Shown here: in pieces, positions 39,515 through 48,143 of the stretch
Numbering within the stretch: position 1 is the stretch's first letter
How the letters are laid out: each line of letters starts with the position of its first letter
NCBI RefSeq assembly: GCF_010586825.1
Contig: NZ_JAAAGB010000001.1
Coordinates: forward strand, 1,178,001 to 1,242,000
DNA from: Draconibacterium mangrovi
GTDB taxonomy: Bacteria; Bacteroidota; Bacteroidia; Bacteroidales; Prolixibacteraceae
Reading direction: 5' to 3'
DNA length: 64,000 nt
Position numbers and translations under genes: made by a program
The notes under the pieces: model-generated
What the model was told of the DNA's origin: nothing
Seen by the model: only the letters and a program-made list of their open reading frames with translations
Database searches by the model: none

Positions 39515-41995
39515 TTAAAATTCTCCTCCACCCATGTCCATTCCGCCATCGCCGCCACGGTCGCCGCCACGATCTTCTTTAAAGTTGTTAATCTTGTAGC
39601 TCAATGTAAGCATTACTACACGTGGTTCACGTTCAAAACGAAACCAGCTTTTAAAGTCGTCGCCATAGCTTGTACGTTCAAAACGACCAGTTCCCAAAGG
39701 ATCGCGAACGCTAACGGTTGCCGATAGTTTTTTATTCATAAACTCCTGGCGATACGAGATATTGGTGAAGAACATGGCACCGCTTTCGCCCTGCGCTGAT
39801 ACTGACTTCCCGCGGAAGAATGCATTTACCTGGAGACGTGAACTTTCAGCGAGTTTAAATGTGGTATTCATACGTCCGCCCCAGTTGGTACTTTGCCGGT
39901 CGATTGATTCGCCATTCAACTCGCCGGTAATTTTATAATCGTAAACGTTCACACTGGTATTAACGGTTAACCATTTTTTGTAACTCAGGTTTCCGGTAAC
40001 TTCAAGACCGGTGCTGTAGTCTTTATCAAAATTGTCGGTGTACATGTAAAAAATACCGTCTTCGCCCAATTCCTGTGTGCGGTCGATTTTATTGTTGGTT
40101 ACCCTGCGAAACACATCGGCCGAAACAAACGAACGTGATTCACCAAAGCGTTTCATAAAACCAAGTTCGTACGAGTTGGTGTATTCAGGTTCCAAATCAG
40201 GATTACCAAAACGAATGGTGTAACGGTTGTAATAATTCGGTGTAGGGTCAAGATCTCTGCCACTTGGTCGGTTTATCCTTCGGCTGTAGCTGGCGGTAAC
40301 ATCAGCCGTTTGCGCTAAAGGATACGAAAAGTGTGCCGTTGGAAACAAATCGAAACGATTTAACGACGACACATTTTCAGCACTTGTATTTTTTATTTCA
40401 CGAACGGTCAACTCTCCACGCAAACCGGCCATGTAAGCAAGTTTGCCCACCTTGTTGCTGTATGTAGAATAAGCTGCGTGTATATCGCGTTGAAAATCGG
40501 TAGCGCTCGAATATTTATCATTTATAATCCAGCTGTCGCTTGCCTGGTCGTAATCGCGAAATTCGAGTGTCTCGTTTTCGCTTTCCAGGCGCCCCTGGTA
40601 ACCGGCCTCAAAACGGCCATCTTCGCTAAACGGATAGGTATAATCGAGTTTTAAACGAATATCTTGCTCATCCTCGGTTTCAAATGTCGAAACATTCGAC
40701 AGGTACTCGTTGGTAGGATTAAAATTTTCGTCGGCCAGCAATTCAGCTTCTATTTCACTGTCAGTTCCGGTCTCATCCGAATAGTAGGCCGTAGCCTCAA
40801 TGCGGTGTCCGTTATCATCGAAGTTATGTTGGAAATTCATGTTCAGCGTATAAAAGTCGTTGTTACGTTCCGAGGTCTCTTCGCTGATTGAAAGAATTTG
40901 TTCCGAGGCCGGAACCGTAAAATTTTCTGTTCGCCCACCACCTTCGTTTCCTCGTTCCGAGGTTCCGGTTTCTCCCGAGAGGGTTAAAGTTGTGTTGGTT
41001 CCTAAATAAAAATCGGCACCTCCCTTAAAACGGTGTCCGCCACGAATCCATTTGCGGTCGCCACCCATATTCAAAAATTCAGTAGTATCTTTGTAATACG
41101 TTTCACGTTCCGAAGCCATTTCTCCGTTGTTGATTTCATCACTCCAGTCGGCACCAAAAAACAGATTTAGTTTTTCAAAACGGTAATTCAGCATAAAATC
41201 GCCGCGGTATTTTTCGCCCGTTCCAACACTTGTGTTTACAATACCATTCAGTCCGTTCATCGAGTTCTTTTTCATTACCAGGTTAATGATACCTGCCGCA
41301 CCATCCGGCTCATATTTTGCCGATGGATTGGTAATGATCTCAATATTCTCGATCGCCGAAGAAGGAATCTGACGCAATGCATCGCTTCCGCTCAAAACAC
41401 TTGGCCGGCCGTCAATCAATACGGTAAAATTTCCCGACCCGCGCAACGATACATTTCCTTCGATGTCAACCTGAATCGAAGGCGTGTTTTCCAAAACATC
41501 GACGGCTGTACCGCCAATAGCACTGATTACCTGGCTAACATTCACCACTTTTTTATCGAGTTTGTATTCCACTGCAGCTTTGTCGGCCACCACGTTAACC
41601 TCGCCAATGGCAACGGTTGAAGGAGCGAGGTTAATTTCGCCCAAATTATATATACGGTTGCTGCGGTCGAGCTTAATATCTTCAACATTTTCCTCATTGA
41701 AACCAATAAAATTAGCCACAAGGTAATAATCACCATATTCTAAATTTGTTATTTCAAATACGCCTTTTTCGTTGGTAATACCTCCGGTTACAAGGGTTGA
41801 ATCGGTCTCTTTGTAGACGGCTATATTGGCAAATTCCATAGGGGTTTCCGTATCCTTTTCTACGATCGTACCAACGATCTTTCCCTTACCATCGTCGTTT
41901 GGGTCGTTCTCTTTTACCGGGTCTTCAATTAATGCATAAGAATTCACCCCAATAAATAGAAGGGCGATTAAAATTACGTTCTTCAAGTACTTCAT
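39515..41995 (-). CDS. TonB-dependent receptor with carboxypeptidase-regulatory domain (OMP_b-brl_3 family)
   Basis: The 826-residue outer-membrane protein has a signal peptide (MKYLKNVILIALLFIGVNSYA). A CarboxypepD_reg-like domain follows (IVGTIVEKDTETPMEFANIAVY, about 40-125), then a plug (VDVLENTPSIQVDIEGNVSLRGSGNFTVLIDG, about 150-250). A 500-residue beta barrel carries many GxxYxF-like strands. The C-terminus is unusual: NFKEDRGGDRGGDGGMDMGGGEF, a glycine/aspartate-rich tail with methionines. The substrate is unknown. It lies beyond blaI in the same direction and may be part of the same sensory system, since the M56 protein carries similar domains. Confidence 0.92.
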   Translation of the reverse strand: MKYLKNVILIALLFIGVNSYALIEDPVKENDPNDDGKGKIVGTIVEKDTETPMEFANIAVYKETDSTLVTGGITNEKGVFEITNLEYGDYYLVANFIGFNEENVEDIKLDRSNRIYNLGEINLAPSTVAIGEVNVVADKAAVEYKLDKKVVNVSQVISAIGGTAVDVLENTPSIQVDIEGNVSLRGSGNFTVLIDGRPSVLSGSDALRQIPSSAIENIEIITNPSAKYEPDGAAGIINLVMKKNSMNGLNGIVNTSVGTGEKYRGDFMLNYRFEKLNLFFGADWSDEINNGEMASERETYYKDTTEFLNMGGDRKWIRGGHRFKGGADFYLGTNTTLTLSGETGTSERGNEGGGRTENFTVPASEQILSISEETSERNNDFYTLNMNFQHNFDDNGHRIEATAYYSDETGTDSEIEAELLADENFNPTNEYLSNVSTFETEDEQDIRLKLDYTYPFSEDGRFEAGYQGRLESENETLEFRDYDQASDSWIINDKYSSATDFQRDIHAAYSTYSNKVGKLAYMAGLRGELTVREIKNTSAENVSSLNRFDLFPTAHFSYPLAQTADVTASYSRRINRPSGRDLDPTPNYYNRYTIRFGNPDLEPEYTNSYELGFMKRFGESRSFVSADVFRRVTNNKIDRTQELGEDGIFYMYTDNFDKDYSTGLEVTGNLSYKKWLTVNTSVNVYDYKITGELNGESIDRQSTNWGGRMNTTFKLAESSRLQVNAFFRGKSVSAQGESGAMFFTNISYRQEFMNKKLSATVSVRDPLGTGRFERTSYGDDFKSWFRFEREPRVVMLTLSYKINNFKEDRGGDRGGDGGMDMGGGEF

Positions 41996-42204
41996 TTCTG
42001 TTTAAATTGTTTCCTTTTGTTTGTTTTCACTATAATAAGACCGTTTATTCTTTATTTAGTTTAATCCAAGCGTGTTAAATAGTTGTTAACGTATTTCAAC
42101 GCTTTTGGGGCTAGTTAGAAGGTTTAGTTGTTCTGTTGTTCAGATTGTTTCGTGATCTTCCCATCTCGAAAAACCATTACAACTGCAAAATAGGTAGGCG
42201 CTAA
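41996..42204. other. Leader and spacer of the TonB receptor gene
   Basis: This AT-rich stretch between the receptor start and the small RNA terminator holds no reading frame or clear promoter of the TAnnTTTG type. The receptor's own start signals are not obvious. Confidence 0.4.
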
Positions 42205-42292
42205 AAAAAAAATGCCACCCCTCCGGATGGCATTCTACCAAAACTTAAAATCTATGGAAAAAGTGCCTTCTGCTCCTTAATCCATAAGGAGT
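42205..42292 (-). ncRNA. Candidate small RNA with strong promoter and terminator
   Basis: On the reverse strand a consensus promoter (TTTG at 42321-42324, 18 bp, TACTTTTG at 42295-42302) is followed within about four bases by a hairpin CTCCTTA-TGGAT-TAAGGAG (42274-42292). An unpaired linker follows (with CAGAAGGCAC and TTTTAAGTTTTGG), then the terminator AATGCCA/TGGCATT with ten T residues (to about 42207). The transcript is about 88 nt. It has no convincing reading frame and no gene directly downstream within its span. A role as trans-acting small RNA is inference. Confidence 0.7.
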
Positions 42293-42294
42293 GC

Positions 42295-42324
42295 AAAAGT
42301 AAAACGAATCGAATCATGACAAAT
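42295..42324 (-). promoter_or_regulatory. Consensus promoter of the small RNA (TTTG-N18-TACTTTTG)
   Basis: Both boxes match the Bacteroidota consensus exactly and the spacing is within one base of the preferred 19. It is the best complete promoter match I found in the window. Confidence 0.75.
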
Positions 42325-42486
42325 TAAGACATCAGATTGATGCTTTATTTTAATAAATTTTAAGATTTAGGTTAACATTTAGGATATATAAGCCCCAAAA
42401 TTCACGCTGCATTTTACAGCATATACTTTGTTATACTTATTCGTTCGTTTAACTTTGCTTTCATCAAGTCTTAAAAACTACTTATC

Positions 42487-42777
42487 ATGAACGAACAAGT
42501 AAATCACCGGCAAGTACCACCACCTAATTACCTGGTATTTGCGATTCTTACCACCCTGTTTTGCGGAAAAATATTTGGGATTGTAGCCATTGTTTTTGCC
42601 GCGCAGGTAAATTCGCACTGGAATGCCGGAAATTACGAGGCAGCCCTGTCGGCAAGTAGAAATGCCAAATTATGGGCCTGGGTGTCGTTTGCAGCCGGTT
42701 TGGCCTGGATAATTTTAGCAGTAACACTATCGATTTTTGGTGTACTTGCAGGAATAATGCAGGGAGCTTTTAATTAA
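42487..42777 (+). CDS. CD225/dispanin-family membrane protein
   Basis: A 96-residue protein with two hydrophobic segments: NYLVFAILTTLFCGKIFGIVAIVFAAQVN and LWAWVSFAAGLAWIILAVTLSI, joined by the loop SHWNAGNYEAALSASRNAK. This is the CD225/dispanin pattern, related to interferon-induced transmembrane proteins. The bacterial function is unknown; several sit beside membrane-protein genes such as the DUF2752 gene that follows 6 bp downstream. The N-terminus (MNEQVNHRQVPPPNY) is short and proline-containing, as usual for the family. Confidence 0.85.
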   Translation: MNEQVNHRQVPPPNYLVFAILTTLFCGKIFGIVAIVFAAQVNSHWNAGNYEAALSASRNAKLWAWVSFAAGLAWIILAVTLSIFGVLAGIMQGAFN

Positions 42778-42783
42778 TAATAA

Positions 42784-43185
42784 ATGAAACGAACAATCAA
42801 TAGCATACTGCTACTCGTAATTATTGGAGTAGCAGTTCTTTTTTTTGTACTCGACCCTGCCCAACACGAAATATTCCCGCAGTGCCTGTTTCATTCGTTA
42901 ACCGGGGGCTATTGCCCGGGATGCGGGTCGCAACGCGCTTTACACAGTTTATTGCATTTAGATTTTGCCGGTGTGATTGGGTATAACTTTTTGTTTCTTC
43001 CGGCGGCATTATTTATTTTGTATCACTACTTGTATCCTCTACTGAATAAAGCTTTTGGGTGGAAACTACCTAACTTGTTTTACAAAAAACAAACGCCCTT
43101 AATTGTTTTAGCCATAGTTGTTCTGTTTTGGATAGCACGAAATCTTCCCTGGTATCCGTTTAATGTACTTGCACCTGTGGGATAG
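42784..43185 (+). CDS. DUF2752 membrane protein
   Basis: The 133-residue multi-pass protein has the DUF2752 signature CLFHSLTGGYCPGCGSQRALHSLLHLD, with cysteines in PGCG after the first helix, and hydrophobic helices on both sides. It forms a pair with the CD225 gene, a common Bacteroidota combination, but no biochemical role is known. Hypothetically the cysteine motif may bind metal or haem. Confidence 0.85.
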   Translation: MKRTINSILLLVIIGVAVLFFVLDPAQHEIFPQCLFHSLTGGYCPGCGSQRALHSLLHLDFAGVIGYNFLFLPAALFILYHYLYPLLNKAFGWKLPNLFYKKQTPLIVLAIVVLFWIARNLPWYPFNVLAPVG

Positions 43186-43189
43186 GCAC

Positions 43190-43219
43190 AAAAAAACGGA
43201 TGCGAAAACGCACCCGTTT
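43190..43219. terminator. Bidirectional terminator
   Basis: AAACGG-(A)-TGCG pairs with CGCA-(CC)-CGTTT around AAAA, between the convergent DUF2752 and TIM-barrel genes. T tracts occur on both sides. Confidence 0.7.
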
Positions 43220-43240
43220 ATGTATTTAACTTGGTTAGGA

Positions 43241-44173
43241 TCACTTCACGAATGAAGCGTCATTTAAATAATCGAAACATTTTTCAACACCTTCAAACTG
43301 TGTCATACTTCCGCCTCTGATTCCTTCCAGTTCCACATAAAAACCGTCCAGCCCATTTTCGTACGCTTTGTTAAAGATGTTTTTAAAGTTCATCATTCCC
43401 GACTGGCCAAGAACCGAGCGGTCTTTAATATGCAGTACAGGGAATCTGCCGGCATACTTTTCGAAGTATTCCAACGGATCGTTTGCGCCCATAACCGTCC
43501 AGTAAACATCCATTTCGAAGAATACCAAATCCGGATCGGTACCGTTCAGGAACAAGTCGTAAATTACATCACCCACAGGCATCCAAGGGTTACTTGGTTT
43601 ATCCTTGTCTTCCGGTTTTACAACACGGCCGAATTCCATGCTGTGGTTGTGGTACCCGAACTTAATTCCGGCTGATTTTGCAATTTCACCGGCCTTGTTA
43701 AACGATTCGCAAACCACCTTTACGGCATCATGTGTTGGCACATTCGGCATCATTGGCTGAACCAAAGTTTTTACTCCAAATTTCACATGGTCTTCAACGG
43801 TTTGTTTCCAGAAATCGGCAATCTCACCGAGTTTATCTTTGGTGATATCGCGGGTAGGAGGATTTACGTGCGAGCTGGTTATTTTCAAACCTGCATCGTC
43901 GGCCAGTTTTTTGTATTCTTCAACCGAATATTCTCCCATTTTGCGATTGCCGTATCCGGCCAGTTCAATAGTGCTATAGCCGATATCTTTTATTTTTTTC
44001 AAGCCATTTGGAACATCGGCAGTCAATTCCCGTCCCAGAGAATAAATCTGTAACCCGATTTCCTTTTGACCCATGCCAACCATGGCGGCAGCACTGGCAG
44101 GCTTAATGGAGCCAGCTACCATACCTCCGGCAGTGAGCAGCCCCATCCTTTTCAAAAATTCTCTTTTATTCAT
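43241..44173 (-). CDS. Tat-exported sugar phosphate isomerase/epimerase-type TIM-barrel protein
   Basis: The 310-residue protein has a twin-arginine-like signal (MNKREFLKRMGLLTAGGMVAGSI) and an AP-endonuclease-2/xylose-isomerase-type TIM barrel (about 35-305). It contains GLQIYSLGRELTADVPNGL, YSTIELAGYGNR, a metal-site FGYHNHSMEFG and VFFEMDVYWTVMGANDP, then VLHIKDRS and GFYVELEG. Exported members of this family occur beside Gfo/Idh/MocA enzymes in loci that process 3-keto-glycosides in Bacteroides. The oxidoreductase gene starts 20 bp upstream on the same strand. The signal (KREFLKRMG) does not have the canonical RR pair but resembles a Tat signal. Confidence 0.85.
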   Translation of the reverse strand: MNKREFLKRMGLLTAGGMVAGSIKPASAAAMVGMGQKEIGLQIYSLGRELTADVPNGLKKIKDIGYSTIELAGYGNRKMGEYSVEEYKKLADDAGLKITSSHVNPPTRDITKDKLGEIADFWKQTVEDHVKFGVKTLVQPMMPNVPTHDAVKVVCESFNKAGEIAKSAGIKFGYHNHSMEFGRVVKPEDKDKPSNPWMPVGDVIYDLFLNGTDPDLVFFEMDVYWTVMGANDPLEYFEKYAGRFPVLHIKDRSVLGQSGMMNFKNIFNKAYENGLDGFYVELEGIRGGSMTQFEGVEKCFDYLNDASFVK

Positions 44174-44193
44174 TTCGTTTTTAGTTGGTTGAT

Positions 44194-45600
44194 TTATAGT
44201 TTATACGAACCACGATATTGGTAATCATACAAACGGTGGTTCCATGCTTCTTTATCGGTTCCGAAGCTATGCGTTGCAGGATTCCATTTTACCGAACGTT
44301 GTAATTCAGTAGCCATATTTCCTAAACAACAAGTGATTGCTGTACTTGCACCTACTTCAACCGGAGCAATTGGTTTTTGTCGGGAACGTACACAGCTGAT
44401 GAAATCTTCCATGTGAGGAGAACTGATCTCGAAGCTGCCACCACCTTTTGCCTGTGCTTTCTGCATTTCTTCGAACATCTTTCTGCGCTCTTCAGGAGTA
44501 AGGTTCTGTGGACGGCGGCCTCTTAACTTATCAGGAATCAAATCTGATTTTGAACAAGCCAGGTATCCACGAGCTACTTCAATCCAACCATCGTCGCCGA
44601 TGAATTTAATACCCTGCGCATTTGGCATATCTTCCAGGTACGGTTGTTCTGTCATCACAACACCATTCAGGTACTTAAATGTCAGGTAATCTGCGCCATC
44701 AACTCCTTTAGGGATAATTTCTGCAGGACCCGAACCGTCCATACCAATAGCAGCTTGTGCAATATCGAACATGTGCGCACCCCAATCTGCGGTAAATCCG
44801 TTACCGGTTTCGCGGTACCAACGCCATGCCCCCCACAATTTTTCTCTTTCCGCGGGATCGAGAGAAATAGGAGGACAAAGATCTGAATGATAATGAATTT
44901 TAGGATCATTCAATGGTCCCATCCAAAGGTTGAAATTCAGGTTAGCAGGAACTTGCATCTCTGGTAAATCAAGCGGTGCTGGTGGATCGCCAACTTTAGC
45001 GTAAACTTTGTCGATATGACCGATAGCACCACTCTGAACCAATGCAATTGCTTTTTGGAATTCAGCACTTGAACGCTGCTGACTACCTACCTGAACAATA
45101 CGTTTTGTATCGTTTGCCACGCGAACCATTTTTTCGGCTTCGGTAATGGTAAAAGAAAGTGGTTTTTGAACATATACGTCTTTACCGGCCTGGCAAGCGT
45201 GAATGGTCATTAAAGCATGCCAATGGTCAGGAGAACAAACTTCTACTGCATCGATGTCTTTGCGCTCAAGAAGTTCTTCATATTGTTCATACTTATCAAC
45301 GCGAGGTGACAAACCCAACGATTGTTGCCACTCTTCAACAGTACGTTTAAAACGTTCTGTTTTCATGCTGTCAACATCGCAACCTGCAACAACTTCTACT
45401 CCGGGAACTGCCGAGAAACTGCGGAAGTCATTCATACCTTGCTGTCCAAGGCCAATAAAACCCATTGTTACTCTGTCGCTTGGAGCGATTTTAATACCGT
45501 TGATAGTCCAACTTGGAAGGATGGTCAAACTGGATAATCCCAGTGCTGAAAGACCCAGAAATTTCCTTCTGTCTAATTGATTCGATTTCTTTGAATCCAT
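44194..45600 (-). CDS. Tat-exported Gfo/Idh/MocA-family oxidoreductase
   Basis: The 468-residue oxidoreductase has a canonical twin-arginine signal (QLDRRKFLGLSALGLSSLTIL). A Rossmann motif (MGFIGLGQQGMNDFRSF) follows, then VYVQKPLSFTITEAEKM and RIVQVGSQQRSSAEFQKAIA, and a C-terminal catalytic domain with GMDGSGPAEIIPKGVDGADYLTFKYLNG. It is related to, but not adjacent to, the Tat lipoprotein at 24560. NAD(P) would be carried out with the folded enzyme. Together with the next gene it probably acts on a periplasmic sugar, such as a 3-keto glycoside; the reaction is not determined from sequence. Confidence 0.9.
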   Translation of the reverse strand: MDSKKSNQLDRRKFLGLSALGLSSLTILPSWTINGIKIAPSDRVTMGFIGLGQQGMNDFRSFSAVPGVEVVAGCDVDSMKTERFKRTVEEWQQSLGLSPRVDKYEQYEELLERKDIDAVEVCSPDHWHALMTIHACQAGKDVYVQKPLSFTITEAEKMVRVANDTKRIVQVGSQQRSSAEFQKAIALVQSGAIGHIDKVYAKVGDPPAPLDLPEMQVPANLNFNLWMGPLNDPKIHYHSDLCPPISLDPAEREKLWGAWRWYRETGNGFTADWGAHMFDIAQAAIGMDGSGPAEIIPKGVDGADYLTFKYLNGVVMTEQPYLEDMPNAQGIKFIGDDGWIEVARGYLACSKSDLIPDKLRGRRPQNLTPEERRKMFEEMQKAQAKGGGSFEISSPHMEDFISCVRSRQKPIAPVEVGASTAITCCLGNMATELQRSVKWNPATHSFGTDKEAWNHRLYDYQYRGSYKL

Positions 45601-45718
45601 AGGTTTAGATTTTTATTAGTGATCAAATGTTTTTCGAAATTGGACACAAGATAATTTAATTTGTCAAAAAGACGCAATGAAAAATTAAAAAATGCATGCT
45701 CCTCTGGTTAACCTTAAG

Positions 45719-46147
45719 TTATTTAGAAACCTTCAAAGAAAACAAATATTGTTGAAGCGGTTTTTTAAGTTGCTCAAAATCTGAATAATGAATCAACCGG
45801 ACGTCCTTACAACCTGCAATCATTGCCGACAGATTAGCATTAGCTCCTTCGCGAAAAAGGCACAACACCGGTTTACCCATTTCCACGGCACGGCCAATTT
45901 CGTAACCAACTCCCATCGACACTGCGGTTACTTCGGCCACAATTACATCGGAACTTTGCAGCCATTCCAAATCACGATCGTGAATAAACTGATCGTTTGG
46001 TCCGTCGTCGCCGGCATTTGTTAACGAGGGATCGCCAACGTGCTCGGTAAGTACTTCTCCAAAGGTTTTCAGGTACTGAATGATTTGTTCGTAAAGGCCG
46101 GCGTCTTGTCTGCCTCCACGTATTGAACCGGCAAAATAGATCTTCAT
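45719..46147 (-). CDS. Nucleoside 2-deoxyribosyltransferase-family protein, DNPH1/Rcl-like
   Basis: The 142-residue protein begins MKIYFAGSIRGGRQDAG, a signature of the DNPH1/Rcl N-hydrolases that remove the base from 2'-deoxynucleoside 5'-monophosphates. VAEVTAVSMGVGYEIGRAVE carries the catalytic glutamate, and GKPVLCLFREGANANLSAMI follows. The close match to DNPH1 rather than to a general deoxyribosyltransferase suggests nucleotide-pool sanitation. It begins 6 bp after the MscS-type gene on the same strand, forming a three-gene unit with the two channels. Confidence 0.88.
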   Translation of the reverse strand: MKIYFAGSIRGGRQDAGLYEQIIQYLKTFGEVLTEHVGDPSLTNAGDDGPNDQFIHDRDLEWLQSSDVIVAEVTAVSMGVGYEIGRAVEMGKPVLCLFREGANANLSAMIAGCKDVRLIHYSDFEQLKKPLQQYLFSLKVSK

Positions 46148-46153
46148 TGCTAT

Positions 46154-47107
46154 TTAGACTTTTTTCTTGCTTGGTATGTTAGTGGTTGACTTTTGTTCTC
46201 CCTGCTCAAAAACAACACGTGTACGCGGTAAACTCTCCGGGTAATTTTTCTGAATAAATTCGATCATTTTCTCGCGGAGAAAAACGCGCAAATCCCAAGC
46301 TGTTGGCGAGTCTTTGGCACTTACCAAAACACGTATTTCAACACCATATTCTTTGGCGTCGGTAACCTGCAATACGTTTACCCGTTTATCCCACAGCGGA
46401 GTGCTCTCAAGCAAGCGAGTCAGCTCTTCGCGCAAAGCATCAAACGACACATGATAATCGGTATATAAAAACACGGTTCCCAAAATCTCGGAGGTATTGC
46501 GTGTCCAGTTCTGAAATGGTTTTTCGAAAAAATAGGTTGATGGCACCACCAAACGGCGCTGATCCCAGATTTTTACAACCACATAGGTAAGTGTAATTTC
46601 TTCAATTCGTCCCCATTCATTTTCAATGACAACCACATCGTCGATACGGATTGGCTGCGTTATTGCAATTTGCAAACCGGCCAAAACAGTGGCAATAAGT
46701 TTTTGTGCAGCAAAACCAATAATAATACCGGCAACTCCTGCCGAGGCAAAAAGACTGATTCCCAACTGCCTCACATCTTCGAACAACATTAATGATGCAC
46801 CAATTGAAATTAAAACGATCAGGAAATAAATGATGCTTTCCATGACATTGAACTGTGTAAGAAACTTACGTTGGCGTAAATTATCTTCTTGTGAAGTATC
46901 TAATTTGGAAAGGATAACTTTTTTAAAGGCACGCAAAATAGCCATCACCCCCCATGCAATACTTACAATTAGCAAAATGGAACCTGCTTTATTAAAAAAG
47001 TTAGACCAATCGGCTGAAACCAATTCGCTTTTTTCAACAAATAGTTTAAAGTATACCGCCAGAAGCAGCAATAAAAACGGGACAATAAATTTTATAATTT
47101 TCTTCAT
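46154..47107 (-). CDS. MscS-family mechanosensitive channel
   Basis: The 317-residue protein has about four membrane helices (IIKFIVPFLLLLLAVYFKLF..., ILLIVSIAWGVMAILRAF, VMESIIYFLIVLISIGASLMLF). The pore helix glycine/alanine pattern is ASAGVAGIIIGFAAQKLIATVLAGLQIA. The cytoplasmic MscS beta domain follows (IDDVVVIENEWGRIEEITLTYVVVKIWDQRRLVVPSTYF). A C-terminal soluble region ends FEQGEQKSTTNIPSKKKV. It forms a tandem with another MscS gene 14 bp upstream. The channel should open on membrane tension. Confidence 0.93.
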   Translation of the reverse strand: MKKIIKFIVPFLLLLLAVYFKLFVEKSELVSADWSNFFNKAGSILLIVSIAWGVMAILRAFKKVILSKLDTSQEDNLRQRKFLTQFNVMESIIYFLIVLISIGASLMLFEDVRQLGISLFASAGVAGIIIGFAAQKLIATVLAGLQIAITQPIRIDDVVVIENEWGRIEEITLTYVVVKIWDQRRLVVPSTYFFEKPFQNWTRNTSEILGTVFLYTDYHVSFDALREELTRLLESTPLWDKRVNVLQVTDAKEYGVEIRVLVSAKDSPTAWDLRVFLREKMIEFIQKNYPESLPRTRVVFEQGEQKSTTNIPSKKKV

Positions 47108-47121
47108 ATAAACAGTGTGTT

Positions 47122-47967
47122 TTATTTTGCGTGTTCAACCGTACTTTTAATATGTATATCGCGCTGCGGAAAAGGAATTTGCACGCCGTTTTTCCGGAAC
47201 TCATCATCTATGGCGTAGCGTATTTCGCTCTTGGTATTTTCTACCCAAAACGACTCGCGCACCCAAAAGAAAACCTGAAATTCGAGTGCCGAATCGCCAA
47301 AATTCTTAAACCTGACAAACGGTTTAGGCGAAAGCGAAACATTGTTGTTTCTTGCCGCGCAATCGAGCAAAATTTGCGTTACCAATTTCGTATCTGATCC
47401 GTAAGCCACCCCAACATCAACCGAAAAACGGGTGTTGTAATCCATGTGGCTCCAGTTAATTATTTTGTCGTTTACAAAATTCGAATTGGGAACGACCAGA
47501 ATTATATCGTCGCGGGTTTTTAACCGCGATGTACGTAGCCCGATATGGATAACCCGCCCCACTGTACCATCTTGCAGCTGTATAACATCATTGATCTGCA
47601 GGTTTCGTTCTACCAGCAATACAATACCCGATGCTATATCGCTAAACAACTGCTGAATACCAAATCCAACACCCACCAACAGGGCCGTAATACTGGCCAG
47701 CAAAACCGAAACTTTCAGCCCCGATGATTCTAATAGAAAAACGATAATAATCACCCATACTACATACCTTAATATCAGGTAAATCGACCAGTATGAGCGC
47801 CGTTCGGCTTCCTGTTTATTGATAAAACGTTTGAAGAAGCGGCGGATAATCTTAAGCACTATTAAGGTGATCAGAACTACAACAAGTATTAGAAAGATGT
47901 TGTAAACGGTAATTGTAAAATCGCCTTTATGGTACAATTCAATATTTAAAATCTCTTTAAATGTCAT
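47122..47967 (-). CDS. MscS-family mechanosensitive channel, second
   Basis: The 281-residue channel has a first helix (ITVYNIFLILVVVLITLIVLKII), a second (YLILRYVVWVIIIVFLL), and the pore TM3 with LLVGVGFGIQQLFSDIASGIVLL. The beta domain follows (INDVIQLQDGTVGRVIHIGLRTSRLKTRDDIILVVPNSNFVNDKIINWS). It is shorter than the downstream copy and lacks the longer N-terminal helices. It starts the operon with the second MscS gene and the DNPH1-like gene. Confidence 0.93.
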   Translation of the reverse strand: MTFKEILNIELYHKGDFTITVYNIFLILVVVLITLIVLKIIRRFFKRFINKQEAERRSYWSIYLILRYVVWVIIIVFLLESSGLKVSVLLASITALLVGVGFGIQQLFSDIASGIVLLVERNLQINDVIQLQDGTVGRVIHIGLRTSRLKTRDDIILVVPNSNFVNDKIINWSHMDYNTRFSVDVGVAYGSDTKLVTQILLDCAARNNNVSLSPKPFVRFKNFGDSALEFQVFFWVRESFWVENTKSEIRYAIDDEFRKNGVQIPFPQRDIHIKSTVEHAK

Positions 47968-48085
47968 AACTCTTTATCAATCAATTGGAGTTAGAAAAGT
48001 ACTAAAATCTGTCAGATATGAAAAGTTTTAGGGAGCGATAATGATTTAGCTTTATTATACCAACAATGAAAGGAGTGTATGGTTG

Positions 48086-48120
48086 AAAAAAAAGGAGACC
48101 TTATAGAAAAGATCTCCTTT
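48086..48120 (-). terminator. Rho-independent terminator of the S41 peptidase gene
   Basis: AAAGGAGA (48091-48098 on the forward strand) pairs with TCTCCTTT (48113-48120) and is followed on the reverse strand by T residues. Confidence 0.8.
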
Positions 48121-48143
48121 ATTCCTGTGTCGAACAGTATCTC

